The position numbers were made by a program, and so were the translations under genes. From Maylandia zebra (taxonomy: Eukaryota > Chordata > Actinopteri > Cichliformes > Cichlidae): 64,000 nt of DNA. The number at the start of each line of letters is the position of its first letter. The first letter of the stretch is position 1. The stretch spans positions 37,062,370 through 37,126,369 of the forward strand of contig NC_135168.1 of assembly GCF_041146795.1 (NCBI RefSeq). Reading direction: 5' to 3'. Under the pieces are notes generated by a model, which made no database searches, had not been told where the DNA came from, and saw only the letters and a program-made list of their open reading frames with translations. Positions 48,634 to 63,440 of the stretch are shown here, in pieces.

Positions 48634-50180
48634 TTACACATAGAAGTCTGTTAAATTCAGGGCAATGAAAAATCAGAGGTCAATTTCTTGTATGTGTGCA
48701 CATATTTGGACCATAAAGATTCAGATTTTGGTATGAGCCTTTTTAGCTGTTAAAAAGTACACTCTTATAGCACCAGAATGATCAAATGTCTTTTAAAAGA
48801 TATCAGAAATCCTGTGTTCTGGATCTCATCTGCCGATGAGAACTTTTTACATTTATATATCTTAGACTGACTTTTCCTTATCTGCTTATACAAGTCCTAT
48901 GATAATTCTGCACATGTTCTAGACTGTTTCGTTGTAGTCCTAAGTTTCTTATCAAAGACAGATCCTGACAGATCTCGGAAAGAGAAAACGTGCATACCAT
49001 CATCCCTCTCAAAAGAAGCCTAATTTATTATTCATGATATTGAACAGGTTTCATTACAACACAATGGAACATGTAAATCTGCACGACCTTTAACAAGTAT
49101 GGTAAAAGCATTTTGAACAAAGTTAGACAGTGTAAAGTGTGTCTTTGCTCTCAAGCATTTGTGCACCACTATATGAACATGTCCCAGCAGGCTTGCTGCG
49201 GAAAAACACAGACTGCACTATCTTAAGCAATCCACACACACAGGAGCCTGATGGAAAACATGCCCAGTCGATGAGCTGCGAGATAAATTTGTGCTTTCCA
49301 AAACATTTTAAAGGCAGAATGCAAATAATCTAATTTTAGTATCCTGACTTTACATGCATAGAGACAGTGTAAATGATGCCCTGCACATGTATGCTAAATT
49401 CCAGTATCGAAAGTAAACTAAACTCTAAAGTCAACTAAAAATCCTTGTTGGCAATCTGCAGTGTGCCCACGCCTACAGCTCGTTCACTCCCGTTTTTTCT
49501 GCAGGCTTAAACCTGTTGTATATCTAGATGAGGTATCTGGAATGAAATGTTTGCAACCCCAAAGAATATGAAAGCTTAATATGAATGTTAATAATTAATT
49601 TTCTTAGTCCTAGTCACTCCAATAGCAAGAGGTTGTCCAAGAATATTTTGGTACCAGTATTGGCAGTGAAATTTGTGTCTTTCACTGCCTTAAACCCTCA
49701 TTTTCTTTATTATGCATGCTGAAAAAAAAAAAAAATCCTAAAATGAACCTCAGGCTTTATTGCATATTGAAAAATTAACAGCAACATTGCGTGTAACTGT
49801 AAGTGCTGACGAGAAAGGAAAGAGTAGATAATAACTGAGCACTCGTGTCCGAGTGAGCTTTTAAGCATCAGGTGTCGATATCTGTTTACACAGCCATTTA
49901 AATGATATGTAGGTTTGCTTTTATGCATTATAAATTTTTAATTTTCAACTAATGCTTCATGCTTGTTTGTATCTTTTCTCTGATGCTTTTAAATTCCAGT
50001 TTCTTTCCAAAGTTTTTATTTAAACGAGCCCATCATATGCATTTGCTTTCCTCAAATACTTTAACTGGTGAATGTGAAAATCAGTCTATAAAGTTTTTTT
50101 TAAATGAAGATGCCAAGTTGCTCAAATAAGTTTCATTGGTTTCATTTTTAACAAAGTAACTCAAAGTTTTTGAACATTTT
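48634..50180. other. intergenic spacer
   Basis: AT-rich non-coding sequence. No gene or recognised repeat apart from an A13-type run near 49,723. Confidence 0.45.
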
Positions 50181-50186
50181 TTTATT
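50181..50186 (-). terminator. candidate polyadenylation signal of the thymosin gene
   Basis: AATAAA on the minus strand about 400 nt after the stop codon, a normal distance for a beta-thymosin 3' UTR. Not verified by transcripts. Confidence 0.4.
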
Positions 50187-50584
50187 AAAAACAATATCAT
50201 CTTTTATGTCCTTTTTCATAAAACATCCTGAATGGCACCATTTACAGGCATACATATGGTATAGTAATATAACATGATTGATGAATTTCCAATGTTGAAA
50301 TTATGATTTCCCCCCCCCTCCCTTTTTTGCTCAAGTCTACACCCTGTATAATGTTTATCATGCCCTGTTCAACCCTTTTCTACACTGCATTGCAAAACAA
50401 TAAAATGCATCCATTGCCTTAATTTAGTCACAGAGATCTTTCCCATAGCGTCAACCCAAACACCATTTCAAAGCAAAGACAGCGTGGCACAGAAAACTGA
50501 GGCAGAGGTGGGGATGGTTGGGCTTGGAAGACGAGCAGGTAGCGGGGGGGGGGGGGGTCGATTGAAGGAGACTCATGACTCTCT

Positions 50585-51442
50585 TCAGTTTCCTTGCTGC
50601 ATGGCTTTCTTCTCCGCTTCAATTTCTGTGAGGAAGAAAAAACAAAAATTTTAAATATTACCAACCATAACCCACTTGCTGTATTAAGCACAGAGGGCTA
50701 GTGAAGCTCCCACTGAGTATATTAACCCAACTCAAGGAATGTTTGTTTACTAGTCAATTCACTGCAATTCTTCATGCACAAAGAGACATTCTGTCTGTAC
50801 TGCATTACGGCAGTTATCCTGCTGCTGTCCAGTTAACACCCTTTGAGTCATCCACTCATTTCTATAGATGGCGTGGTATCTGAATAGATTATCTTCATAG
50901 CCACTTTCTTTTTGTTGCAATAGGCGTGACAGAAATGAATGAATAACATTTTCATATCACTTCCACATTTTCCACTTTCAACTGTGAATGCATCGCGTCA
51001 CATTAACAGATAAATGAGCACAACATTATGACACGAGTGCTCACATACCTCTGAGCCACAGACAGAGCTAAAAATGGGGCCTTGTAGCTCTACTTTACAG
51101 CCAGAAGTGCAAACCACTTCTCTGGATGAAGATGATCGTCTGTGCCCAAAGTCCAATTTTTGTCCTAATGAAGCAATGAGAAACGTTGCTGTCTGGATGG
51201 CAGCACCGCATATCACATATCTAAAAAAGGCTTTAGAACTCATAAAGAGGACAGCATGCACTGACAGTGCCACCTGCTTCTGAGCCTCTTCTCTCTTATA
51301 GTAGCCACAGCTGTGTTCAGATTAAGAAAGATTGAGTTAGACAGCAGGGAGCTTCACAGCCTCAGAGGGGAAGGATGGGCATTTTGACACACTTTCATTC
51401 TCCTCTTTCTGCTGCTGCATGTCACGCCAGAGATGAACACTG

Positions 51443-51494
<52 letters not shown>

Positions 51495-51925
51495 ACACAC
51501 CATTGTGCAGTTTATGATTGGGGTTTCTGTTTATTTGCTCTAAAATTTGTATTCTTCCACTCTTAGTGGTAGATGGCAGGTTAGAGTTTCAAGAGTGGGA
51601 ATATGCGTGCGTTTCTTCCTTACAGGTTGGTGCTAAGTACAAGGTCTCAGGTAGTTGGGTGTGGTCCTTGTTTTGCAATATTTGCAGTTACCTTTATTTA
51701 AAAAAGAAAAAAAAAAGGCAGGGAGGAGTTGAGCCAACCAGTGAGCCAGAGTAAAGGGGAAAGGTGAAAGAAGTAAATGAGAGGCTTGTTTGGAGCACAC
51801 TTCTTTTGTCTTAAAGACCTACCCTCCTTTGTTGGAAGGTGGTTCTTTTCTTGCGTGTTAGTCTTCTTTAGCTTTTGCTTGTTGAACTGCTCCACTTCCT
51901 GGTTGACTGGGTTGCTGTCGCTCAT
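50585..51925 (-). CDS. tmsb: beta-thymosin (two coding exons)
   Basis: Exons (minus): 51,925-51,823 and 50,625-50,585, joined at a codon split after its first base, giving 47 residues. The ATG lies 12 nt after a TTTTATAG acceptor. The protein shows the family layout: short acidic N-terminal helix (EVEQFNKQKL), the G-actin-binding LKKTNT (residues 19-24, the counterpart of LKKTET), TQEKNHLPTKE, and a C-terminal helix EIEAEKKAMQQGN. Beta-thymosins bind monomeric actin one-to-one and buffer the polymerisable pool. Adjacent slc25a53 suggests equivalence to the human TMSB15-SLC25A53 neighbourhood at Xq22. It is 2-4 residues longer than most vertebrate beta-thymosins and lacks the usual ETIEQEK tail, so the exact paralog is unclear. 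The intron holds an A45 run and a short A/G-rich tract. Confidence 0.9.
51449..51493. repeat. A45 homopolymer followed by CA repeat in the thymosin intron
   Basis: Uninterrupted A run of about 45 bp directly followed by CACACACAC. No retroposon body could be recognised upstream of it, so it is listed as simple sequence. Confidence 0.9.
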
Positions 51926-52847
51926 TTTGGAGGAGTTCTATAAAACAGAAAAGGGGAGATTTAAGAGAAGAATTTGTGTGCTTTCAAGATCTCACTGACA
52001 TGCTAAGATCTTGTCTGCAGTGCATGCCCATACATGTACACAAACCAAGTTCCACCTGACGTGAGAGAAAAAAAAAAAAAAAAAAAAAAAAGGTTGTGAA
52101 CCATGCAGTCACCTGAAACAACAAGTATCTGTACCTCTATCTCACCACGGTGAACTAACGTGATGTAGTGTTTAACTGGGTGGCATTCAAATCCACAAAT
52201 GGCTCTTGTTAACAGAGAAAAATGGTGCGTCTGTGCACTGATTTGCATTTATGTACAGTTATTAAAGAGATACGGAGAATTTTACACCTGTGCCAACTAA
52301 GCAAATAAGATTAGAAGCGCATGTGCATTGGAACAAGTTTTATAGGAATTTAATATTTCCAGGAGGACTGAAGTCAGGGCATAAATACTGCAGTATTAGG
52401 AAATTCAGTGACCTATCCCATTAGGGGAGCGTCTGTCTTCTTTGCTGTCCACAGCAATAGACCGCACAGAATAATGGGTGCATTTTTATTTTTAACACCA
52501 CCCTAGGGAAAATACCCCTTAAAGACCAGGCTGTCTAGGAAAATTAACCTTAGGTAGCCTGATAAAGACTTATAGACAGCCCTAATCTGCGGGCAGAGAA
52601 ATGAGGCACTGTCAGGCATCTGTACACACCCTGCGCCATAACTGAAGTGACTAACACACCAGTGAGTGTACTAAAAGAGATACATACCAAAACGTTGCAT
52701 AACGTATTTCATATTTTAATACACAGCACATAAATAATCACTTAAAATAAACAATTCGTTCGCATTTTTTTCTTAGCAATTAAGAAAAAAATAATTTATC
52801 AGCAGGCTAAGACAGCTGGAAAAACAAAACAATTTAAAGAGTTTTAC

Positions 52848-53020
52848 CTGGTGTAGGACCGCGTTGCAAGACAATCTTTAACAGGTAACTGTGTGTGTGT
52901 GTAATCCGTGCAAAACCAACGGTTTAAATAGAGACAACACGCCCTTGTGCACGCCAACATGGACACCGGTCCTCTGGCTCTCATTGGCTTTCAAAGCTCA
53001 GAAGGCGAATTTTAATTGGA
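52848..53020 (-). promoter_or_regulatory. core promoter and first exon of the thymosin gene
   Basis: On the minus strand a TATTTAAA box (52,930-52,923) is preceded by a CCAAT motif (52,987-52,983). A non-coding exon of roughly 50 nt would then end at a CACCAG/GTAAAAC donor at 52,849/52,848, joining to the acceptor before the ATG exon at 51,937. Spacing between box, start and donor is normal. Core thymosin promoters are commonly of this TATA type. Confidence 0.55.
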
Positions 53021-55486
53021 CACTCTTGATGTCTCACCGCCCTCTCAAACCTCCTTAAAAATGATATGTTGGGTCAAAGTTCTTCCTATGCAGTGTTGCA
53101 ATCGCATGATGAATTCCTTCACGTATCCGCACGTTTGGAAAAACGGACACCTATTGTAGGTGATGTGATGGATTTCACGTTTTTCTCTTTTAGCACAGTA
53201 CCATCTAGTGGGCTACAGAGTTATGACAAGCCAACTTAAAAATAATCATAACAAGAAAGGGAAAGAAACCAGTTAAAGTCGAATGACTGTAATTTGTTAA
53301 TGCACTTGGTGGGAAAACACCGATACTTTCCAGTAACTGTTATTTTGTTTGGCAGTAAATAGGGGAAAATATGCTGTTTTGACAGTCAAATACATGTTCT
53401 TTTACTGTTATACGCTGTAAGCAAATTATATACCTTCAGGGGAAGCAGCCGCATGCTCTTGGGGTGTGTGTGTGTGGGGAACCTAGCTAAACAAGAGGCA
53501 GCAAAGAATTATTTTCCTGATTCATCCAGTCGGGATGTGTTTGGACATTTCCACAAGCAAGAGCAGGAAAATTCCTCAAAGGAAGGCCCCACTTAGCCCT
53601 GCCCCAAAACCTTCTTGCTGTCAGGAAACAGTGCAGTAGTGACCGAAACTTAGCTTTATTTTCTTACAGTCTTTAATTCATAATATGTATATGATGATTC
53701 ATGGTCACCATATATATTGAGACCATACATGGCTTAATACCTTGGTTTTTTTTTTCAGAAGGAAATTGTTTATCTTGCAAAAAGACGGCAATCCACAGAT
53801 GTAAACGGCACATAGATTTATGGGGTCTTATGCTAAGGATCAGTATAAAAGGATCATTTAAAAATAATAATAATAAAACAACAGGTGAGTTAATGGGTCA
53901 CAGTAGGTTGTCCTCTTTAGCACATAAAATGCCCAGAATAAAAATGACATTTCACACAAACAAAAGACATTCAAATTAACTTTTTAAAAAGTAAAACAAC
54001 AATGATTATTACCTTCAATCATTGGCTACAGAAAGACTGACAGTCCTGAGGAAATAACAGATTACATTAAAAAGTGTAAGACTGAATATAATTCAGTATA
54101 GTGCCAGTGTTTTACACTGAACTACAACATAACTCCCTCTGTGCACAGAAAACCTGTTTCATAACACATAATAATAGTACCTTACGACTTGCAGTTTGCA
54201 CTCTCGTCAATGGGTGTGCGTGGTCAAGCTGTACCTGGCTGATATTAACAACTCGCTTGTTGTAAATGACCTCATAGAAGCATAGAAAGAGGGAGTGACC
54301 TTTTTTAAGTAGGACAAGCATAAGTCAATGTGTCAGCTATAAGCAGACTAAGCAGCTGGTTGTGGGCTCCCTCACCAGCAGGGGGCCCCCGAGAGCATTT
54401 GAAATGTCACACAATGCAGGTTAATAAATGTTAAATTTTTGTGATATATAAGTTGTATTCATGAAAGAGAAAGCTAAATATTTTTGATACATATTTTAAT
54501 AAAATGACAGGTTAATGCTACTGGTTTGATCACTTTCACTGTCATAGCTGCGGCCACGTTCATGCCCACTATAAGTGTTTTAAAGTAGACCGCAGCAAAT
54601 ATGTAAAAAAAAAAAAAAAGACTTATTTTGCTAAAAAGAAAAAAAATGAGGGGGAAGCATTGGGATAAAGGTATGTTTATGAATTAATATACTTTTCTGC
54701 CATTCTGCACATTTTAAAAACAGTATGAACAGTCAGATGTTTTGAATTTACAAAAGTTAACTTGGTTTATTTCTTTCCACTACACTAGAAAGGCATGATC
54801 ATGTATGACATGACAAATGATCGAACATGGACAATTCATGGATAATTGTGGCTGCGCTAAAGTGGGTGGTTGATGGGCCCCAAATCAAATTCTGCTTTAG
54901 GCCCCAAAAAATCTTGGACTGCCCCTGCAGAACTACATTGTGGCTGTGTGATGACATTACCAGCAGTGCACAATAATCCTAATTCTCAGGTAGTAGAAAA
55001 CTAATCTGTGTTTCTGACTATATTATGGCATCCGTTCTTTAAGCCTGGCTGGCTTACAGCAATTCTTGTTTTTTGAGTCCTAAGCAAAATTTCTTTCCTT
55101 ACAAAACAATAAAAATTCAAAGCATATGTGACTGACAACTTCATCAAAGGAGAACTATTCAAACCCATCTCTGAGACCAGAAGTCTTAGCAGTGGTGCTG
55201 TCAGCTTGATAGCACATTTTGACACAGAAAATTAGCTTGTTAGTATGACTGCATTTTCTTCACTCACTGCAGTAAACATCAGAGAAGCGCAGGTGGAAGT
55301 AATATATTGAATAATTGTTAAAGTTATGGTTTCAGAGTACCGGAATTGCTTGTGGTAGTTCACTCCCACACTATAAAGGCTTATCAATACGTTTTTTTTC
55401 TTGCAGTTATAAGTCAAAATGTCTCCTGTGAACAATATCAAAATTGAATACACTTTTGTGGATAAAAATGTCTGGAGCACGTATCT
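53021..55486. other. intergenic, including the 3' UTR side of slc25a53
   Basis: No coding feature. Possible transposon debris occurs at 54,360-54,930 (GGGGGCCCCC and ending ACTGCCCCTG), but matching ends could not be shown. Minus-strand AATAAA near 54,768 is a possible polyadenylation signal. Confidence 0.35.
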
Positions 55487-56368
55487 TCAGCCTGATCGTT
55501 TCTCCTGCCTGTCATAAATGGCAGTGGTGAGTCCCCAAGTGATGCACGACCTCAGGATAACCATGGAACCTCCTCGATACAGTAACGCCAAACTCCTATT
55601 ACGAGATTTCCAGAGCAGAGCCCAGCATGCTATGACCCCTTTAACGTCCCCACCTACTTGTGACTGCATGTTTGCCACAAGCACAGAGAGTGGATACAGA
55701 GTCAAGCTGACTGCCACTGATATCACTGTTCCTGAGATGAAAGAGGAGGCCATTGGTGAGACCCCCTGCTCCGCCACAGCAACACACACAGGCCCCTTCA
55801 GTCCAAAGTAGAGGGAGCTGCCGAAGGCGTTGCGGGCTGCAATGGGCAGGAAGGCTCTGTAGTAGCCCAAAACAATCCCCTCTGCCTTTAGCCTTAGAAG
55901 GACGCTCTTGAACGAGGGTAGACGACTGTCATTCTGGCTGTTCTGCAGCACATTCTGAACACGCTCAAAGGGCGTAAAAACCACGGCTTCTACAACACCT
56001 GCCCCAAACCCTGCCAGAGCAGGAAGGGCCTTGGCAGAGATGACATTCTGGGATGACAGAGGGAGCTGTCGGAGGAGGGTATCCTGGAGGCCAAAGAGCA
56101 GTGTGCCGTTCAGCGTCCTCATCACTAACGGTGGAGCCACACCCCTATAGAGCTTCACAGGGCCCTCTCTATAGAGCTGTGCCACTGCCTTGTGAACTGA
56201 GGTGTTGTGGATTTGTTGACGAAAAACAGTCTTATAGACAGGAAAGACGATAAGGGTGGGAAGGGTGGACAACAAGCTGGAGGTTCCTCCATGCAAGTAG
56301 CTCTGGAAATGAACAATTAGGTTGCCAAGTGCCTCTTCTTCTTGTTTACTCTCAGAACCGCCGGCCAT
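55487..56368 (-). CDS. slc25a53: SLC25A53-like mitochondrial carrier
   Basis: One coding exon of 293 aa. The start MAGGSESKQEEEA is 7 nt after a TTCTCTAAG acceptor, implying a spliced 5' UTR; an upstream in-frame Met would add 13 residues but is intronic on this model. The three carrier repeats are visible, with degenerate signature motifs: FPVYKTVFRQQIH (repeat 1), TPFERVQNVLQ (repeat 2, closest to PxD/ExxK/R) and YPLSVLVANMQSQVG (repeat 3), each followed by an amphipathic and a membrane segment. The tail RGGSMVILRSCITWGLTTAIYD matches the human SLC25A53 end. Family members sit in the inner mitochondrial membrane with six helices. The substrate of SLC25A53 is unknown, and the altered signature residues suggest an atypical carrier. 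Its position between a beta-thymosin and prps1 agrees with human Xq22. Confidence 0.92.
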   Translation of the reverse strand: MAGGSESKQEEEALGNLIVHFQSYLHGGTSSLLSTLPTLIVFPVYKTVFRQQIHNTSVHKAVAQLYREGPVKLYRGVAPPLVMRTLNGTLLFGLQDTLLRQLPLSSQNVISAKALPALAGFGAGVVEAVVFTPFERVQNVLQNSQNDSRLPSFKSVLLRLKAEGIVLGYYRAFLPIAARNAFGSSLYFGLKGPVCVAVAEQGVSPMASSFISGTVISVAVSLTLYPLSVLVANMQSQVGGDVKGVIACWALLWKSRNRSLALLYRGGSMVILRSCITWGLTTAIYDRQEKRSG

Positions 56369-56680
56369 TATCCTCCTTAGAGAAATTAAGCAGATCCAGT
56401 CAGGCATGCACAGTCAGTTATAAGAGAAAAATGAATGAAAAAAGCCATTTACAACACTTAGGTTAAAAAAACTCAATTTACAGTGTGTGATCATAATCAT
56501 TTACTTACTCTGTCAGCTGTCTCCACCAGAAAAACAATTCGTTATTTTCCACAGATCATTGTAGGAATGTGGAGGCAGAATAGGTGTGTCGTTATTGTAT
56601 TTTCCAGTGCTGCATGAGGAGAGGGTATTTCTGCTTGTGCCCGTAGTTACCACAGATGCTCCTCCGATAAGTGGTCCACA
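56369..56680 (-). promoter_or_regulatory. 5' flank of slc25a53
   Basis: It contains the presumed acceptor immediately upstream of the ATG and, to the right, sequence expected to hold the 5' UTR exon. A minus-strand donor TGACAGAGTAAGTA-like site near 56,510 would fit the end of that exon. The core promoter is not identifiable. Confidence 0.3.
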
Positions 56681-59484
56681 ATAGAATTCCTTCTTCTTCT
56701 TCTTCCATTTTTAAAGGCAGCCTGCATCCAACGATGTTGCACTACTGCCATCTTCTGGGTTTTACGCCCACATCACTTCTATATCCTTAGATCCTCTTGA
56801 TGAGTCCAGCATTAAACAAAAAATGAAATATCTTTAATTCATCTTCTTTCATATCATATCTAACCGCAATATACCCATACACTCTAAAACCCCCAAAAAG
56901 GCTTCAACCATGTTTCCTGAATACAAATGTCAGATTTTTCTGTATGATTGTATATAAACTTTTTAAAAATCTTGACCATTTGACAAAAGACTCCTTGTAT
57001 TCCACTTTAGGATTAATGTGGTTATAAAAAATTAACCACCACATTATCCCTCTTGACTTCCGTGACTACTTAGTCCCCCCTTACATCCACTCACCTGATA
57101 TTCTTCTTATCTAAACTATGGCATGCTGCCTTAACAATAATCTGAATCCTCTCCATCTTGGACTTCACATCTGATTTTGCATTTATTACCTCTGCAGTGA
57201 ATGTCACCATCTTCCTCTATTTTCCTTTGAACCATTTCCATTACTTGTTTCTCCCCTAACCTGGGTCTGCAATGGGATTAGAGAGCAAGGCGCACTGAGC
57301 GTTGATCTGCTGGTGTCTGTGACTGACCCCGCCCCCTTTAGAATAATCATTGGACAAGACGAGCTACGTCACGACACAATGGATTGGTTGTATCATCTGT
57401 CAGTCAAGACCGCTTTTCCCCCCCACACCGAGCTTCGGGAGAAGGGTGCGTCCCATGAAGAAATTGTTTCCGGCAGGCTCATGTTCCACGGAGTTTTATC
57501 AATGCCAAGCTAAAATATTTTAGCAATTTTAAGAAAATATTTAAGTTACTAATCCAATAACTGATAACGGATGTATAAAGAACCTCATCTTCCCTTTCAA
57601 AATATAAATTTATCAGCAGACTCTACAGATTGCAAGAATATCTGGTGGGCAAACAAACAGACAGCCCTCTATATTTGGATTACATTAAAAAATGGCATCA
57701 CAAAATATTACGGTAAAATGCAGGAGTAATATAAAATAATACAAAGTATCCTTGGTTACTAAAAAGAATAAAATAAGCCAGGTTACAGGAAAAAGGACAT
57801 TGTGGAAATTAGCTATAAGCTACATCCAGTCTAATTAAAGTATTGTGCATTAGTGCTATGCCATACTGCAGATTTTGGTTTTGATCTGATACCAAGTAAA
57901 TGCAGGGTCAGTATTGGCATTTACAACATACCAATACTGATACTTTTACCCTACATCGATGGCTTATACAGGGGAGAACAGTACGTGTCATGATTGATCA
58001 GATGAATAATCAATGTGTAAATGCTGAACACATTTTAATGAACAGGTTGTGATTTTTACTTTCCAGAATAACAAATATATATCCCTTTCAGCCCCCCCCC
58101 CACCCACCCCACACACACACACACACACACGCACTGCGGTGCTGAACTTTTTTTAGTTGAGCTTGTGGAGTGATTTGTGAATGTCTTACCGTGGGATTGC
58201 ACATTACAGTGTTTAATCCGCCAACTGTCTAGTACAACCTTCTGTGACATCTCATTGATCCCATGTAGCAGCTTGGGTTAATTTGTAGGTGAAATTTCAA
58301 GCAGCCTTCACTCCTGGTTTTTGAGAGCTCCATCTAAACAGCATTTTAATAAAAGACATTTTTTCCTAGTACTGAGAATGTAACTCAAATGGACTATATA
58401 CTTTTATGTGGTCTAAGATGACTGCGGACAACCTCAACTAGGTTCAACTTTCATGTGTCTAAGCAGAAAAAAGACATAGAAGAGCCATGTTTAAGATCTG
58501 ATGCATATTTAATTGTATTAAGAATGCATTCATCAAATAACTGGCACATTCAGTCTACTGAAAAAAATAAAAACACAAAGATTTGGATTATGCACATAAC
58601 TGACAACTCCTTCCTCCAGACAAAGAAATAAAAGGCAGGTGAACATTTCTGAAGGAAGCTCCAGCCTGCAGAGACCCCAAGCTAAAAACCAAACAACCCA
58701 ACTATGGAAGGCTCCTCACAGACCCTCGAGGACACTGGGCAAACCCCACTCAATGAGGGCACCTCAAGAGCCGAAAGAAATATCCAAAATTATTGTTTTC
58801 AGCCTGCTAAGACAAACCGAAGTGCTTTGTCCAATGGGAATCCAAACAGAAACATGGGAGGGAGGGAAATAAAATAAAGCAAGAAAAATATTTTCATTTC
58901 AGACTGTTGAGGCACACTTGGTTGAGTGGAGCTTCAGTGGCACTGTAAACTCTCTCAAAACACATTCACTTCAGTAATTATAATCTTTTAAACAGCAGTG
59001 GATAAAACAAGGAACAAAAAAGAACTACTCTCATTCAATGTAACAAAAAGCACTGTAACAGCTTCATATAGCAGAAGCTTCTCCTGACCACTGGAGCCGT
59101 CCAGGGTTATTCATATTAGCTCTTTGACAACAGACTGAAATTACTCCTGCAGAGGTGAGATGGTCAGGAGAAACTCTGGATCGAAAAGTTATGAATGAAG
59201 AACAAAGTTCACAGTGGATAAAACACCATTTATCCATATAAAATAAATATGCCAGCCTGAATTAGTAGCTTGTGATTGCTTTGGTGCCCGAGGTGTGATG
59301 GTACACCGTTGAAAGGGAAAGGACTTAAAGTGAGGTGGGGCCAGCGTTAGTAACAGACATGACATTTCTTTTCCCTCCAAACAATTAGCTGAACATCTTT
59401 GTTAATGGTTGTGTTTGAGTTGGGGAAAATCCCTCTTCTCTTATTTGGTGTTAACAGCACAAGGTTGATGGTAGACAGCTTTTG
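56681..59484. other. intergenic, including the 3' UTR side of prps1
   Basis: A (TTC)n tract at 56,688-56,705 next to TTTTTAAAGGCAGCCTGC resembles a common fish repeat read in reverse, not confirmed. A C/CA microsatellite lies at 58,091-58,131. No gene or RNA was recognised. The prps1 3' UTR should occupy the right-hand part. Confidence 0.35.
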
Positions 59485-62450
<2,966 letters not shown>

Positions 62451-62589
62451 GGAAGTTTAGACGGGTAAAAATGTAATAATTAGTCCACACGCAACTATAT
62501 AAATAGATGTGTTTGGTTTTTTCAACTTTTTTTGCGAGTTGTACATTTTATTGTATGATATTAAAAACATGCCTGAAATTGACATTAGT

Positions 62590-62865
62590 AAATCTCCTCT
62601 TTTTAGATTTTACCACAGCAGACCATCTGCACCCCATCCCTACTATCCACCGCCTCTGCACGTCCTTCTGTATTACATCTATGAAGCTCCTCTGTGGTCT
62701 TTCTCTTTTCCTCCTGCCTTGCAGGTCCATATCCATTATACCTCCTCTGCATGTGTCCAAACCATCTCATTTTTACCTCTCTAACTTTGTCTACAAACTG
62801 CTCAACCTCCGCCGTCGCTTTCTCATTTTTAATCTTGTCCATCCTACTCACTGCCAATAAAAAAA
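62590..62865 (-). mobile_element. RTE-like LINE fragment
   Basis: Minus-strand frames read RMDKIKNEKATAEVEQFVDK, VREVKMRWFGHMQRR and RRKRERPQRSFIDVIQKDVQ, in the order found at the C-terminus of fish RTE-type elements and homologous to the fragment at 3.2-4.0 kb (which has the corresponding GRRKRKRPQWKFMDVVK). A frameshift separates the first two pieces from the third. It lies only about 430 bp upstream of the prps1 start. Confidence 0.65.
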
Positions 62866-63440
62866 ACTTAGCATCTTCATAGTTTCTGTAGATCTACAAA
62901 TACACTGTGCAACTCCAAGATGAAGCAAATAATTAACAATTTGTAACGTAGCAGATGTGCATCTGTTTTTTTTTTTGTTTTGTTTCCGATTTTCCTCCCT
63001 AAGGGCAGGAAAAAAACAACTTATGTTTAACCAAATCAAGGAAGAAGGCACATGGATTTACTCAGGGGGAATTTTTATTGACAGGGTTTTTTTGGAAGTG
63101 GGGGGGGGGTGCATGAAAACATGCAGTAACATTTGCAACCCCCTTTACTACATTACCAACAACTCAAAACTCCTCACCTAAATCAGACAGCAGACTCCTG
63201 ACTTTGACATTTTAAAGTGCACGTCTAATAAAGGAACATCACTGGATATTAGACACAGCTTTTAAAATAAGTAGAGAGCCCCTTAACCTTGGCCAAACTT
63301 GTTGATTCTGCAGAACTGGGCAGTTTTGTTGAGGGCTTTTTTTCTTGAGGTTTTGTTTGTGTTTCTCTTTTTCTTTCAATTTTACAACATGGAGTTGTCA
63401 TGCTAGTTTTGTCTCAGGTTTCCACCTTAAGGCGGAGTTT
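62866..63440. other. non-coding spacer
   Basis: AT-rich with a G9 run at about 63,101-63,109. Nothing recognised. Confidence 0.5.

Noticed and set aside
51449-51493. A45 run as the tail of a processed pseudogene or SINE
   Set aside because: No gene-like or repeat body could be recognised next to it and no target duplication was found.
54360-54930. Possible hAT-like element (GGGGGCCCCC near the left, ACTGCCCCTG on the right, CAGACTA versus CAGAACTA flanks)
   Set aside because: The two ends do not align as inverted repeats and the flanking words differ, so no element could be supported.
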